64,000 nucleotides of DNA from Prostheceraeus crozeri (taxonomy: Eukaryota; Platyhelminthes; Polycladida; Euryleptidae). The position numbers and the translations under genes were made by a program. The stretch covers positions 62,001-126,000 of the forward strand of contig CAJQUW010001859.1 in NCBI GenBank assembly GCA_907163375.1, given 5' to 3'. Each line of letters starts with the position of its first letter. The first letter of the stretch is position 1. Shown in pieces: positions 41,189 to 54,811 of the stretch. Under the pieces are notes generated by a model. That model made no database searches. It was not told where the DNA came from and worked only from the letters and a program-made list of their open reading frames with translations.

Positions 41189-43680
41189 TAATCATGGTTA
41201 ATTCACAACAGAGTGCTCTTCCAAGTTATCTTTGAATTGAGGATGTCAACTTTCTTTGCTCTCATTTGATCAGAATCAACAGAATAAACAGGATAGTGAA
41301 GGCTGCGCTGACATTGAAGATTTTTCGAGTTATAATTTTACTTTTGAAAATTCTTTAGTATCTAAAGATTAAAAATCAAAGCCAATATATTGATGCAGGC
41401 CTGCATGTACGGTAACTTATTTCAATGTAATAGTACCTGTCAATTACGAAAATATGTGAAGATCAGTCAAATTAATACATATTTCAAAAGTCCATTTCTT
41501 GTATTAATAAAATAAGCTGATATGACTCTAAATTATTTGTCGGCATGCCAACTATGTTGAATAAGCAGCTATGTCGAATTATCGGTCTGTTGTACTCTAG
41601 CCAATCCTCATGAGCTCGTCCTTCAGACGTATCGTATATCATTGCATTATGATGACATTAATGATATATGATGATGTGGAAGTTCCGGTCTTGTCGCTAT
41701 CCCTTTGAGTTTTGAAGCAGAATATCACAATCGAATGGCATTTCCTTTCAAAACATTTGAATGCCCAACATCTTGATCACATTATCAGCTGTTATTAATG
41801 TACCTAGGAGCAGGAAAATATTGCAGTCATCCCTCCACCATATTTGGAGGGCTAGCGACACATGCAATGTATTTCCAGCTATGTGCTGCATCCATTTTCA
41901 TCGAATATTTATACGCCAATGAATAAAACAGGAATAATTAATGCTTTTATTGAGAGATGTTTCATGAGATTGGCGCCAATACTTATTTGAATCAACAGTG
42001 ACTATAGACTATTCTTATCTTGAGATGTTGAAGGATTATTTTATTCTGGAACTAAGGAGATTCCTATGGTTTTCGACGACTCTTTCTAACAAGATGGCGC
42101 GCCGCCTCATTGGGTTATTTTCTATGCTCGCAGGTGAACCGGTACTTTGCTATCTGTTATCAGTTTTTATGCTTTGGCATAACTTGTGTATGCGTGTGTG
42201 ATTTAAAAGCAAGGGAGTGAAGTATCTCTTCACTTTGACTTATTGGCTACTTGACATTAACTTTGTTGAGAACGAAATATCTTAATGAAGACTATTATAG
42301 TTCTGAAGCGGAAGAATGATTAAACATAGACTAAGTCACTGCTGACATTTTGATATTTTGTGTTGACATATACTAATCACAGAGTTATTTGAGCTCCCAT
42401 TAATCAGTCATTTTCTAGACAACAACAGCCGGCAGGTGTCTTTTTCAGAATGGCAAACCGATCCATCGACCAGATTCACCTCCTCTGAATTTCGTTAATC
42501 CCATACTATATGATTAATCCGAAACTCCGTTCATCCGTGTATCGAGAGAGCTTTACTTTCAAATACACATTGATGAATAAAGTTTCAATTAATTACTCTG
42601 TTTACTCTCCACACTACGGATGTCTCATGATTGAGAACGTTATCAAAATTGTAAATTCTGTCTTACGACAGGATGGCATGAATAAAGTTTCCCTGATACG
42701 GAATCACTGCTGCGTTCTAAGAGACAATCTCGATCTGTTTTATATCCCTGACTGCACCCGGATGAGAAATTATTCCATCGTAACTGAAAATAAACTGAAA
42801 ATGATCGGAAATTCCATTCTAGGATCAGAATTCCCTCTGTGGACAATGACAGATGATTGCCTTTCACGATGCAAACATCGTTTGTTATGGGTTTTAGTTC
42901 TGCACTGAGATGAGCAAATCCGTCGTCACTTTTCATAACTTAACGGAAGTTAAGCTTCCTGAAATTCTTTATTTATGAATAAGTGAAGAATATTTGTAGC
43001 TTTTTGCTATACAAGGCTTCGCCGACAATGCAGCATACGATCATGAAATAACTCAAATTCAGAGATGGAACGATGCTCATTTAAGGGTTTCTCATGTTTA
43101 AGAAGAACAATTATGACTTATTTCAAGTCAAACATCTAACTCAGATAATGTTTTCATCCGTCGTCTTCGTTAAACAAATATTTGATGCATAGGTTTGCGT
43201 TCTCAAAACAAACTTTGTACGAGCTCGTTCAACAATTGAATTATTGGTTCTTGGGAGAGGATTTCTAAATGATTAGCGCACTATTGACGCGTGATGAGAG
43301 GTTGCCAATTAATACTTGTGTATTCGGTGAAATCGCTTATGAATTTGACACCTCTCGAATTTTGCTGCAGATCTCAAAATTCTAAGGATGCGTTCATAAA
43401 TTCACAAATTGACAATGTTATCAAGTAAAACGTGATCAAATTTTGAGAAATCGCATTAGGTAAAGGAATTGTCAACAAAGTTTGCCTAGTCATGAAAAGT
43501 TTCACACTGACCAAGTAGCTTCATTAAGTTCTCATTTAATGTCGGTTCGATCCAATGACTTCTTCTGACTGGAGCCACCAAGCAAGAAATAAATAGATGA
43601 AATGTAATCGAAAATGATTGGATAATTTTACAAGGCAAAAGACTCAAAGTTGACCAAACGACGTGAGATCATGTTAATAT
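41189..43680. other. no gene recognised
   Basis: AT-rich DNA. A 132-codon open frame at 42510-42908 (plus) is longer than most chance frames here, but it has no motif, no splice context and no repeat structure. Confidence 0.4.
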
Positions 43681-43914
43681 CGAGAAAGGTAAAAGGTGAC
43701 TCTCTTTTGTTTTACAGTCGAAGTTCTATTAACGTTAAATTACTAAATCACGACAGTACTTCGGCGTCCCGCGCTTTCAAAGGTTGATATTCCTCGGTGG
43801 AATAGGCGGTCCACCTAGTTCTATCGACCTTTGAAGGCGAGAGACGCCGAAGTACTTAACGTTAATAGAACTTCAGCTATAAAACAAAAGGGAGTTACCC
43901 TTTTACTTTTCTCG
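43681..43914. repeat. long foldback, arms of about 60 + 29 bp
   Basis: The outer arms (43681-43738 and 43856-43914) and inner arms (43755-43783 and 43827-43855) pair over almost the whole length at about 85-90 percent identity. The left arm has an extra 16-base segment (43739-43754) between its two parts. The core shared words are GAAGTTCTATTAACGTTAA and AGTACTTCGGCGTC. Loop of about 43 bases. No coding content. Confidence 0.85.
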
Positions 43915-46435
43915 AGAAGACTCAACTCAAATCGTAATCATGCATTAAAAAACGACTCCCCGCCTGATGTCAAGACAGAAATGTGCCACAGCTGGACCGT
44001 CGGAACCGTCGGGACTTTTCTCAAAAGGAAGTAGGTTGTATTCCATAGTAAATTCGCAAGTAAGGTCAATGGATTGCGTAATCAGAGGGGTTTGATCACA
44101 GATGGAGGAGATAAAATTAGAAGGATGTTTTTCATGCCGCCCCATGTATAAATGGTGACTTTATCAAGGTGAACCAGTGTAATCTTTTGGGCTAGCCGGT
44201 TGCCGACAATTTTCAATGGAATGTTGACAGCTCAAGAGTTGGCAAAATTTTCATCTCGCAGGTTTTGTCAAAGTGTTTAAGCCCTTCGTGTCATATAATT
44301 AACTTATCCGCAATTATCTTTCTATGATTTCACAATTATTTTTATACACAATTTATTTATTACACAATTATCATTAAGCATTTCTAGAGTACGCTCATTT
44401 ACCTTGTACAAATTGATAACACTGTTGGGCAAACTAGTGAATTTTCACAAATATAGAGTATTAAATTAATTTGCGGCTTCAGTAGCATGTGGACACAATT
44501 TCCTCAACCATCCATCAAGACGGGAACCTTAGGTTTCTTATTGTTCGTGCATGCAGATTACCGAGATGTCCATGGTACGAATTTTTTATTCCAAGGTCCA
44601 TCCTTTCCCACTGGGTTCACGGACTTTAAACCACGCCTGTGGACTTGGTCGATTTTTGGACTGTGTGTGTGCGAGTTCGTTCAAAAACCACCGAGTCCAA
44701 ATGCAAATTCAAGTTTGGATATACCCGGAGGCATGTGCTTAGGCAATACTAGCAACATCAATAGGATGCCTACGAATAGAGCAAGAGATGGACATGCGAT
44801 AATATTTTGTCTAGAGACACTTAAACAGATTCACTGTTGGTATGCAAGTGTAAATCCACAAGAGCTCATCTCAGGCTCATAGCTGCAAACATTCCGTAAT
44901 TTTCATAATTATAATTCCGTAATCACGGTTTGGTAACATGCATGTACATCGAGATGCACTTTTAATACAGAATACTTTCCTCAATGTCAAAATGTTTATT
45001 GACTTGAAAATTCAGTAGCAAAGTTTCGTTGAAAAATATTGCACGACAATAATGGTAAAAGAATCAAAGTATTCAATGATGCAGTGAAAAAATCCACCAT
45101 GCTGTCGAAGTATTTGAAGATACTGGTAACTCCACATACTGTATATGCACTTTTGAGTGCGATATGAACAACGACAAAACAATCCTTGTAAATTATGGTG
45201 GACATCTATTAATTAGAATCACACTCACTTTCAAATTGACGGTGTCATCAACACAGCACTGCTTATGAACGAAATGGATTGATTTACATTCAAAATAGGC
45301 AGTGCATGAAAGAAAATGTAACCGCAGAAGAGAAGAGTCGATGTACTTTGAAAGTTGTCAGGAACTTCTCGTTGACCAAATAAAGCGAGATTACAACTTA
45401 TTCGGTTGTTGGATATCGGCCGGACTCGGTAGGTTTGGCGATCTGGTTCGAGTCCGAGCCCTGCTTTAAACAAATGCTTTCAACAGCTTATTGTGTCAGT
45501 CTGTATATGCATGTTCATATTCGAAGTTAAAACTGAAAATAATGGCTCATCATACAAATAATCCGTCGTTTTAGTTATCAAGCTGCTACCAACCGCATTT
45601 CAGCAAGTACCGGTTAACACAGTGCTTTGGGCAGTCTATCAAGGGATTCTTTAGCGACCACAGCAAACCTTGAAATGCAGGTAAAAGAGATTATTAGCTG
45701 AGCACATTATGTCCGTTTTACAGTGCTCGTCCGCGTGGGGCTTCCATTCGCGCTTCGAAATCACCTGAAATGCCGTTTTTTATTGCAAAATTTCCTACTT
45801 ACATTAGCGACATCGCCTATAACTTGCAAACTGTAAATTCTATTCAAATAAAGTTTAGTATAAAGTCAAGATACATCTTTCTTAACTTTTATTGAAATTT
45901 GTGACGATCAGTTGAGCTAGTCTGTCCGGTTGAAAAACTAATGGCTCAAAATTCTAAAAATGTCAAAATGCACTCAAATATTTTGTCGTATGGTTGTTTA
46001 AAATAAGGAATTGGTCTCAGTCATTAATTGCTTTTAGAGAAAATCCCTGCGCACGATGTTGGACGCAAAAGCTCTGAGTGCCAAAGTGACAAAGCTCTGA
46101 GCACTGTCAATATCGGGCCGAGTGATTTCCTCTAAATCAAACGACTTCATCTTATACATTGGTATTCGATCAGATATTGAAAATTTCTCGGTCCATTGAA
46201 CACACACCGGCCCATGTTCTATGACCCCCTACCGCAGACTCCCGTACCCGTCGTTCAAATGCTCAGAGTACCACAGAGTACGACTTGAGGCAGTCATACA
46301 TGTATTAATCTTCGTTCACTAGAGCAGTTATCCCACCAGTGAAATCTGCAAAACTATCTACTTGTATGACGTTTTGCTTCAAGCATGGTTATTTCATTCT
46401 CTTGTATCGTGCGACCTAATACCTGCTTTTTGTGA
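43915..46435. other. no gene recognised
   Basis: AT-rich DNA with a 131-codon open frame at 44487-44882 lacking recognisable motifs. Near 45450 the word GGTTCGAGTCC looks like a tRNA B-box but has no convincing A-box. Confidence 0.4.
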
Positions 46436-46439
46436 TTGC

Positions 46440-47480
46440 TTAAAGGTGTACTCCGGAGGGTTTCAGCTTTAATTTTAATGTATATAATTGAAGGTCTGAC
46501 TCTAACTACTAGAATCAGGGCACTCAAAGACGCCCAAACTGCATCAGGTTCAGGTTCAATGCCGTTGCCCGTTCACCAGGCCGTGGGCGTCCCTCGAAGT
46601 GGTCTTCCTCTCTTCGCTCGTCCTTCCACTTCGCCTTCGATCGTCGCCAACACCAGACTGTCAGGTCTCCGCTTCCAATGCGTGTACTTTGCGCATTTCC
46701 ACCGCTTGATATTCTCCAGTAGTGCACTGTTCTCTGGCACTTCCACTTTGTCTCGCACCCAGTTTGTCCTCCGCTGACACCAGTTGATCATTAATCTCCG
46801 CCAGACCCACATCTCGAACGCATGGATTCTCCTTTTGTCCACTTTTCTCAATTTCCAACTCCCTGTTCCGTACGACTCGATGCTCCTTAAGTTGTTTCAT
46901 AAGTTGTTTCTTCAAGCGCAGGCTGATGTCTTCGCTCTTCCACACATCCACATGCTGGTAGTTGGCATTTCTGGCTATGGCCAAACGTATTCTAATGTCT
47001 TGCTCACTGCTGCCTTTCGCCGCTACAGTGAGTTCCAGGTACATGAAATGCTGTACGCGGTTCATCGCTGTGATCCCAACTGCAGGTGATTGTTGCACTT
47101 GCTGTTCCGAGGTAGCCGCTGAAACAGGTTTTGAGGTGTTGATTTGTAGCTCGAAAATCTCGCAAGGCTTCTTAAGCAGCTGTGCCTCGCGCTCCAACTG
47201 GATCCGATCGCTCGCCAATAAAGCTGTATCATCAGCGTATCGGAGGTTCCACAGAGCACGCCGTCCAACAATTATACCTGCGCGTTCAGTCAGTTCGGCT
47301 TTCCCTCTTCGCGAGATGTCTTCTCCGTACGTGAGAAAAAGTAGCGGCGATAGATGGCAGCCTTGTCTTACTCCCCGTTCAAATCTGAATTCAAGCAGCA
47401 CCATCAGAGCGTAAAAGCGATGAAAATGTTCCTGATGACGTCATTGGTGATCTTCCCAATGAGATCAATGACCTTCCTCC
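46440..47480 (-). mobile_element. RTE-like LINE relic, reverse transcriptase and C-terminus
   Basis: The minus strand reads GVRQGCHLSPLLFLTYGEDI, then GIIVGRRALWNLRYADDTAL with the active site YADD, then a C-terminal HAFEMWVWRRLM, LLENIKRWKCAKYTHWKRRP and DSLVLATIEGEVEG plus RGRP. The sequence EMW.WRR....W....TN....V.....LL..I..R and VEG...RGRP is characteristic of RTE-type elements. The two parts lie in different frames, with changes near 46850. The endonuclease is missing or too decayed (a fragment KVIDLIGKITNDVIRNIFIA occurs near 47430). Strongly 5'-truncated copy. Confidence 0.7.
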
Positions 47481-49448
<1,968 letters not shown>

Positions 49449-49457
49449 GAGAGATAG

Positions 49458-52400
49458 GGAGAGGAGACAGAAAGATCACGGTATGACAATGATGACCACA
49501 ATAGTAAGGACTTTGATCTCAAAATATTTTATGTAAATGTTAATGGGCTGACTAAATTTAAATTGGAAAACTCAGATATCATTGATGATGCTCAAAACGC
49601 AGATATTATTTGTTTGACAGAAACCCATTTGAATTATGAAAATGAACCCATTTCAATAAATAATTATGAAGGTTATCATACATGTGGTAGACGTAGTAAC
49701 TCATTGGGTAGAAATGTCAAAGGAGTATCTGCATTTTTTAAAGAAGAAATCAGCAATTTAAACGTGACGAAACTAGTCTCTGAAAACGGTAATATCGTGA
49801 TAATGAAACTTTGTCATACCGATTGGAAAGAAATTAAAGAAATGTTTTTAATATTATGTTATAGAGATAATCGTGAATCTAGATATGCAGAGAGAAATTT
49901 TCTAGATAAAATCAAAAATTACATTTCTATTTACAAAATGAAAAATGTTGTTATGATTGGTGACATGAACGGAAGAATAGGTTTAATGAATGACAATGAA
50001 CATCTGGATATACCATCTAGAAATTCGGATGATAAACTCATCAATAAATATGGAAAAGAACTAATTGAATTTTGTAACGATACTTCCCTTATAATCACTA
50101 ATGGTCGATTTGAAGAAGGGAAAAGTACATTTTATAAAAGAAATAAGGATAGCAACTGCACATCTGTAATTGACTACTTATTGATATCAGAAACCATGCT
50201 GAAATATCTGAAGGCCTTTGAAATAATGGAACCAAAACTGTATACTGATCATACGCCGATGACAATTCAATTCAAGATAGATTTAAAAACAAAAATTAAT
50301 AAAATGCGACCAAATGTTCAGAAAAAAAGGGATAAAAAAATTGTGCCATTTAAGTGGACTAACGAAGATGAAGAGAATTTTAAATTTCATGCATTTCAAA
50401 ATAATTGCGATAAACTAAGAAATGATATTCAATGTGGAAATATGCAACAAAAAGAAATTTACGATCAGTTTCTAAAATACACACATGACGCTTCTAAAAC
50501 AGTAAATAAAATAAAATCAAGAGCAATTTACAGTATAGAAACCAGGAAAATTAGACAAGAATATAAAGCGTCGGTTGAAAAGTGGAAACTAAATGAAACA
50601 GATGAAAATCTAGCCCTTCTTCTAGAATCAAAGAAGACATTAAACAAAAAAATCAAAAGAGAAAGGCAAAAATTGCAATCGAAAAAACTGAATGATCTTA
50701 AAGATGCCAAAAATAGCAATAATTATAAAATGTATTGGCAACTGATAAATGGTAAAAAATATCATTCCAAAATAAAAGCCAAAACTTCACTGTGTGCAGA
50801 TGATTTTAAAAAAGAAATTGAAAATAAAGACAAAACTTTAACTAAATCAAATTTGGAATTATGCAAGACAATCGATTTTTCAAGCTTAAATGAACTGAAT
50901 GTAAACACATATGTAACTCTTAATGGGAAGATACAGGAAAAAGAAATCACTGAATCTTTGATGATGATGAATAATTCTAAATCTAGCGGACCTGACAAAG
51001 TTGTATATGAAATATTAAAGAAAAATATTGAATGTACTTTAAAAGTTCTTGAACATTTGTTTAATAAAATAGTAGAGGACCAAAAAACTCCATGGAATAT
51101 AAGCTGGACGACACCTATCTTCAAAAATGGAGATAAGAATGATGTTAATTCATATAGATTCATAAATTTATCCTCATGCCTTGAAAAACTTTTAACGAAA
51201 ATTTTTAACAACCGTTTAAATGATTGGATTGACAGGCATGATTTACTTCATTCAGCTCAGATTGGTTTCAGGAAAGACAACTCCACAGTCGACAGTGTTT
51301 GGATTTTGAAAGAAATAATGCAAATAAGTAAGAATGCTAAAAAGCCACTGTATCTTTGTTTTATTGATCTTTCAAAGGCCTTCGATAGCATACCAAAGAA
51401 TATGCTGATTTCAAAATTAAGAAAAATTTTACCTCAAGGAATGTTCATTAATCTACTAGAAAATATACTCAATTGTAAAACATATAAGATTCTATATAAT
51501 GGAGTAGAAAGCAACATTTTTAATTTAGAAAATGGTATTCCTCAGGGCGACAGTCTATCACCGACCCTATTTTGCTTATATATGAATGACTTGCTACTAA
51601 ACCTAGATGAGAACATATTGAAGATTGATCCTATAAAAGTTGGAAATTTGAAAATTGCTTCTTTAATCTATGCTGATGATATATTGCTAATGAGCGCTTC
51701 GAAACAGGGACTAATTCAACAAATCAAAATCACCCAAAACTACTGCTATGAAAACTGCTTAAGCATTAATTATGATAAAACAAAAGTTATGATTATCAAT
51801 AAAAAGCATGAATATAAACAAGTAAATGTAGAATTAAATGGAAAAATATCATCAATTGAAATAGTGGATGAGTATAAATATCTTGGTGTAATTATATCCA
51901 AAAATGATAAAAGACATATTTCAAAATTATCAGAGCGAGGTAAAATTTCAGCATGTATAACAGGAAAAACAATGAAAGAATTTGGTTACGTAGACGGTGA
52001 AATATTGCGAAATTCGTTTGAAATGCTAACTCTCTCCAAAATGAAATACGGTGCTGAATTATGCTTTGATAAAAATCTGAAGGATTTAAATAAAATACAA
52101 ATACAATTCTTCAAAAAATTCTATCGTTTAAAAAAAACAACACCAAATTATTGTATCATTGGAGAATTTGGAATCAGACCTGTAGAATACCATTTTTTTA
52201 AAGCTGCGATAAACTACTGGCTAAAATTGACTAAATTAAATGATAAACAACTGATTAAGCAAATATTCAACAGTGTTTATGTAAACATAGAAAGTCCAAA
52301 TTTTAATAAATCTTGGATATCACGGATAATCAAATTAATGAGAAAACTCAACATTGATTACTTATGCAACCCTCATGATATTGACGAAAATATAAATTAC

Positions 52401-52859
52401 AAGTCCAAAGTAAATAATCGCTTAATTGAATATTTCAGACAACAATGGATTGAGAGTGCTAAAAATAGTCATAAAGGATTGAAATATTTAGAACTATGCC
52501 GGTTTGAATGTAATCTAAAAACGTATCTGAATTTAACAAATGACAATAAAGTAGTTCTTCCAATTTTGAAAATAAGAACTGGCAACCACACACTATTTAC
52601 TGAAATCGGTAGATATAATGACAGAAGATCATACAATGAATGTATATGTCAAAATTGTGACAGTGATGATATCGAAGATTTGGTGCACTTTGTCTTGCAT
52701 TGTTCAAAATACATTGATATAAGAAGCAATTTCATTCCCTTCTTTAAAGCTGATAATAGAACAGATTTCTATGATGCGATGAACAGGCTGAATCTAAAAC
52801 AGATGAAAATGCTCGCAAGATATATCGAGGAAGCAAATTCAATCAGAAACTCGGATTAA
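49458..52859 (+). CDS. LINE ORF2, APE-type endonuclease and reverse transcriptase, open over 1,133 codons
   Basis: Open from 49458 to the TAA at 52857. The endonuclease starts at once: LKIFYVNVNGLTKFKLENSD, then CLTETHLN, GDMNGRIG, DYLLIS and TDHTPM, which supply the usual catalytic Asn, Glu, Asp and His. The reverse transcriptase has TPIFKNGDKNDVNSYRFINL, FIDLSKAFDS, NGIPQGDSLSPTLFCLYMND and the active site LIYADDILLM (51669-51680). The C-terminal region has TPNYCIIGEFGIRPVEY and a zinc knuckle CICQNCD...HFVLHC. No stop interrupts it and codon use is very A-rich. There is no ATG near the start of the endonuclease (the first Met is about 115 codons in), so the native start was lost at the (GA)n junction or lay further upstream. 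Clade not assigned. Confidence 0.9.
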   Translation, partial: GEETERSRYDNDDHNSKDFDLKIFYVNVNGLTKFKLENSDIIDDAQNADIICLTETHLNYENEPISINNYEGYHTCGRRSNSLGRNVKGVSAFFKEEISNLNVTKLVSENGNIVIMKLCHTDWKEIKEMFLILCYRDNRESRYAERNFLDKIKNYISIYKMKNVVMIGDMNGRIGLMNDNEHLDIPSRNSDDKLINKYGKELIEFCNDTSLIITNGRFEEGKSTFYKRNKDSNCTSVIDYLLISETMLKYLKAFEIMEPKLYTDHTPMTIQFKIDLKTKINKMRPNVQKKRDKKIVPFKWTNEDEENFKFHAFQNNCDKLRNDIQCGNMQQKEIYDQFLKYTHDASKTVNKIKSRAIYSIETRKIRQEYKASVEKWKLNETDENLALLLESKKTLNKKIKRERQKLQSKKLNDLKDAKNSNNYKMYWQLINGKKYHSKIKAKTSLCADDFKKEIENKDKTLTKSNLELCKTIDFSSLNELNVNTYVTLNGKIQEKEITESLMMMNNSKSSGPDKVVYEILKKNIECTLKVLEHLFNKIVEDQKTPWNISWTTPIFKNGDKNDVNSYRFINLSSCLEKLLTKIFNNRLNDWIDRHDLLHSAQIGFRKDNSTVDSVWILKEIMQISKNAKKPLYLCFIDLSKAFDSIPKNMLISKLRKILPQGMFINLLENILNCKTYKILYNGVESNIFNLENGIPQGDSLSPTLFCLYMNDLLLNLDENILKIDPIKVGNLKIASLIYADDILLMSASKQGLIQQIKITQNYCYENCLSINYDKTKVMIINKKHEYKQVNVELNGKISSIEIVDEYKYLGVIISKNDKRHISKLSERGKISACITGKTMKEFGYVDGEILRNSFEMLTLSKMKYGAELCFDKNLKDLNKIQIQFFKKFYRLKKTTPNYCIIGEFGIRPVEYHFFKAAINYWLKLTKLNDKQLIKQIFNSVYVNIESPNFNKSWISRIIKLMRKLNIDYLCNPHDIDENINYKSKVNNRLIEYFRQQWIESAKNSHKGLKYLELCRFECNLKTYLNLTNDNKVVLPILKIRTGNHTLFTEIGRYNDRRSYNECICQNCDSDDIEDLVHFVLHCSKYIDIRSNFIPFFKADNRTDFYDAMNRLNLKQMKMLARYIEEANSIRNSD

Positions 52860-54030
52860 TGAGATATCTATGCATCATTTATGCATTGATTACTATAGAT
52901 AATTGATGGACAGCCGTGAATTTATTATAACAATAGCCATAGAAATTGAAAAACCAATGGATGGATTCATTGAATCTAGTACATTGGATGTCATCTCTGA
53001 GATTTGCATGTCATCGTACTATAGATCTCTATGGCACACTCGATCATGAATAACAGCTTGCCATATATTGAATGGAATGAAAAACAAACATCTATCTCTA
53101 TGTTAAACTGCAAATATGAGATTGCTTTGTGTTATAGATAAAGCTGACAAGCTATTCCTCCCACGGTGCCATTCTACATGATCTAAAACCGCTATGCACA
53201 ATATCGTCTGAAACTAGGCAAGAAACCATGCTGAAACATGGACCAATAAGATACTGGCTAACAATCACCAGCGATAGCTATGCACACATGCCTTACAAGT
53301 TGCATCAAATCGATAATTAGACAATAGAGAGTGAGATCTGTTTACTGCAACAGACACGTCTCCTCTGTAGCTGTTAATTCACTCTTGCACTATACCGAGT
53401 CATTGAAGGTCCGGAAAATTTATACGTCCTACATATACACATATTGAAGACAAATTTTTCACTTATACATTACAGGTGAGTCTTGCAAGCCATTTGATTG
53501 CATTACTTGTTGCTTAAATCTTTATAAATTGTTGCTTCTTTGTCATTATATGTTTTCGGACCTTCGAATATGACTCGTAAAATAACATAAGGATTTGAGT
53601 GTGAAAGTGTGTGTGGCTGTCAATTTAATAAAATTGATAACATTAAAAATATGAAACCGACTCAACATTAATCTTTGAATCTTATGTGCATGATTACCTT
53701 GGAAACATATGTAATGTTTGTTTATAATCAAGTTTTGAGTAAATGAATGCGAATGAAAATGAATTAAATGTTAATTTTTTTACACAATACATTCCAGCCT
53801 TAACATTTTGATGCAAATTACCTGAAGCCCATGTGTTGAACAGATAAGTCTCCTCTCCTATCAAAGATCAAACTATTTGATAGTATTTATTGGTGGATAT
53901 CGAACGTTCTTCATCCCATCGCTTCATTTTATCATTTTACCATTTCATATTGTAATCACTTCACACCCACAACATTTCATCTTTTTATAAATCATTCATG
54001 TATGTTTTGCCACGATGATGGCTAATAAAC
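52860..54030. other. probable 3' UTR of the LINE, no gene
   Basis: AT-rich, without coding signal or a second element recognised. Confidence 0.4.
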
Positions 54031-54049
54031 GTTCTTGAGTTCTTGAGTT

Positions 54050-54697
<648 letters not shown>

Positions 54698-54811
54698 GTA
54701 TATTTCCAGAAAATTGAAAATCATAATTACAGTGATAAGTGAAATCATGAAAGTCACGTGCTCGAATTACAACTATAAATACAATTTTAGCTACCGTTTT
54801 TACATAGGTAA

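Noticed and set aside
42510-42908. 132-codon open frame as a gene
   Set aside because: No motif, no splice context, amino-acid composition like AT-rich background. The 131-codon frame at 44487-44882 was rejected for the same reasons.
45405-45475. GGTTCGAGTCC as the B-box of a tRNA gene
   Set aside because: No acceptable A-box or acceptor stem; at most a SINE remnant.
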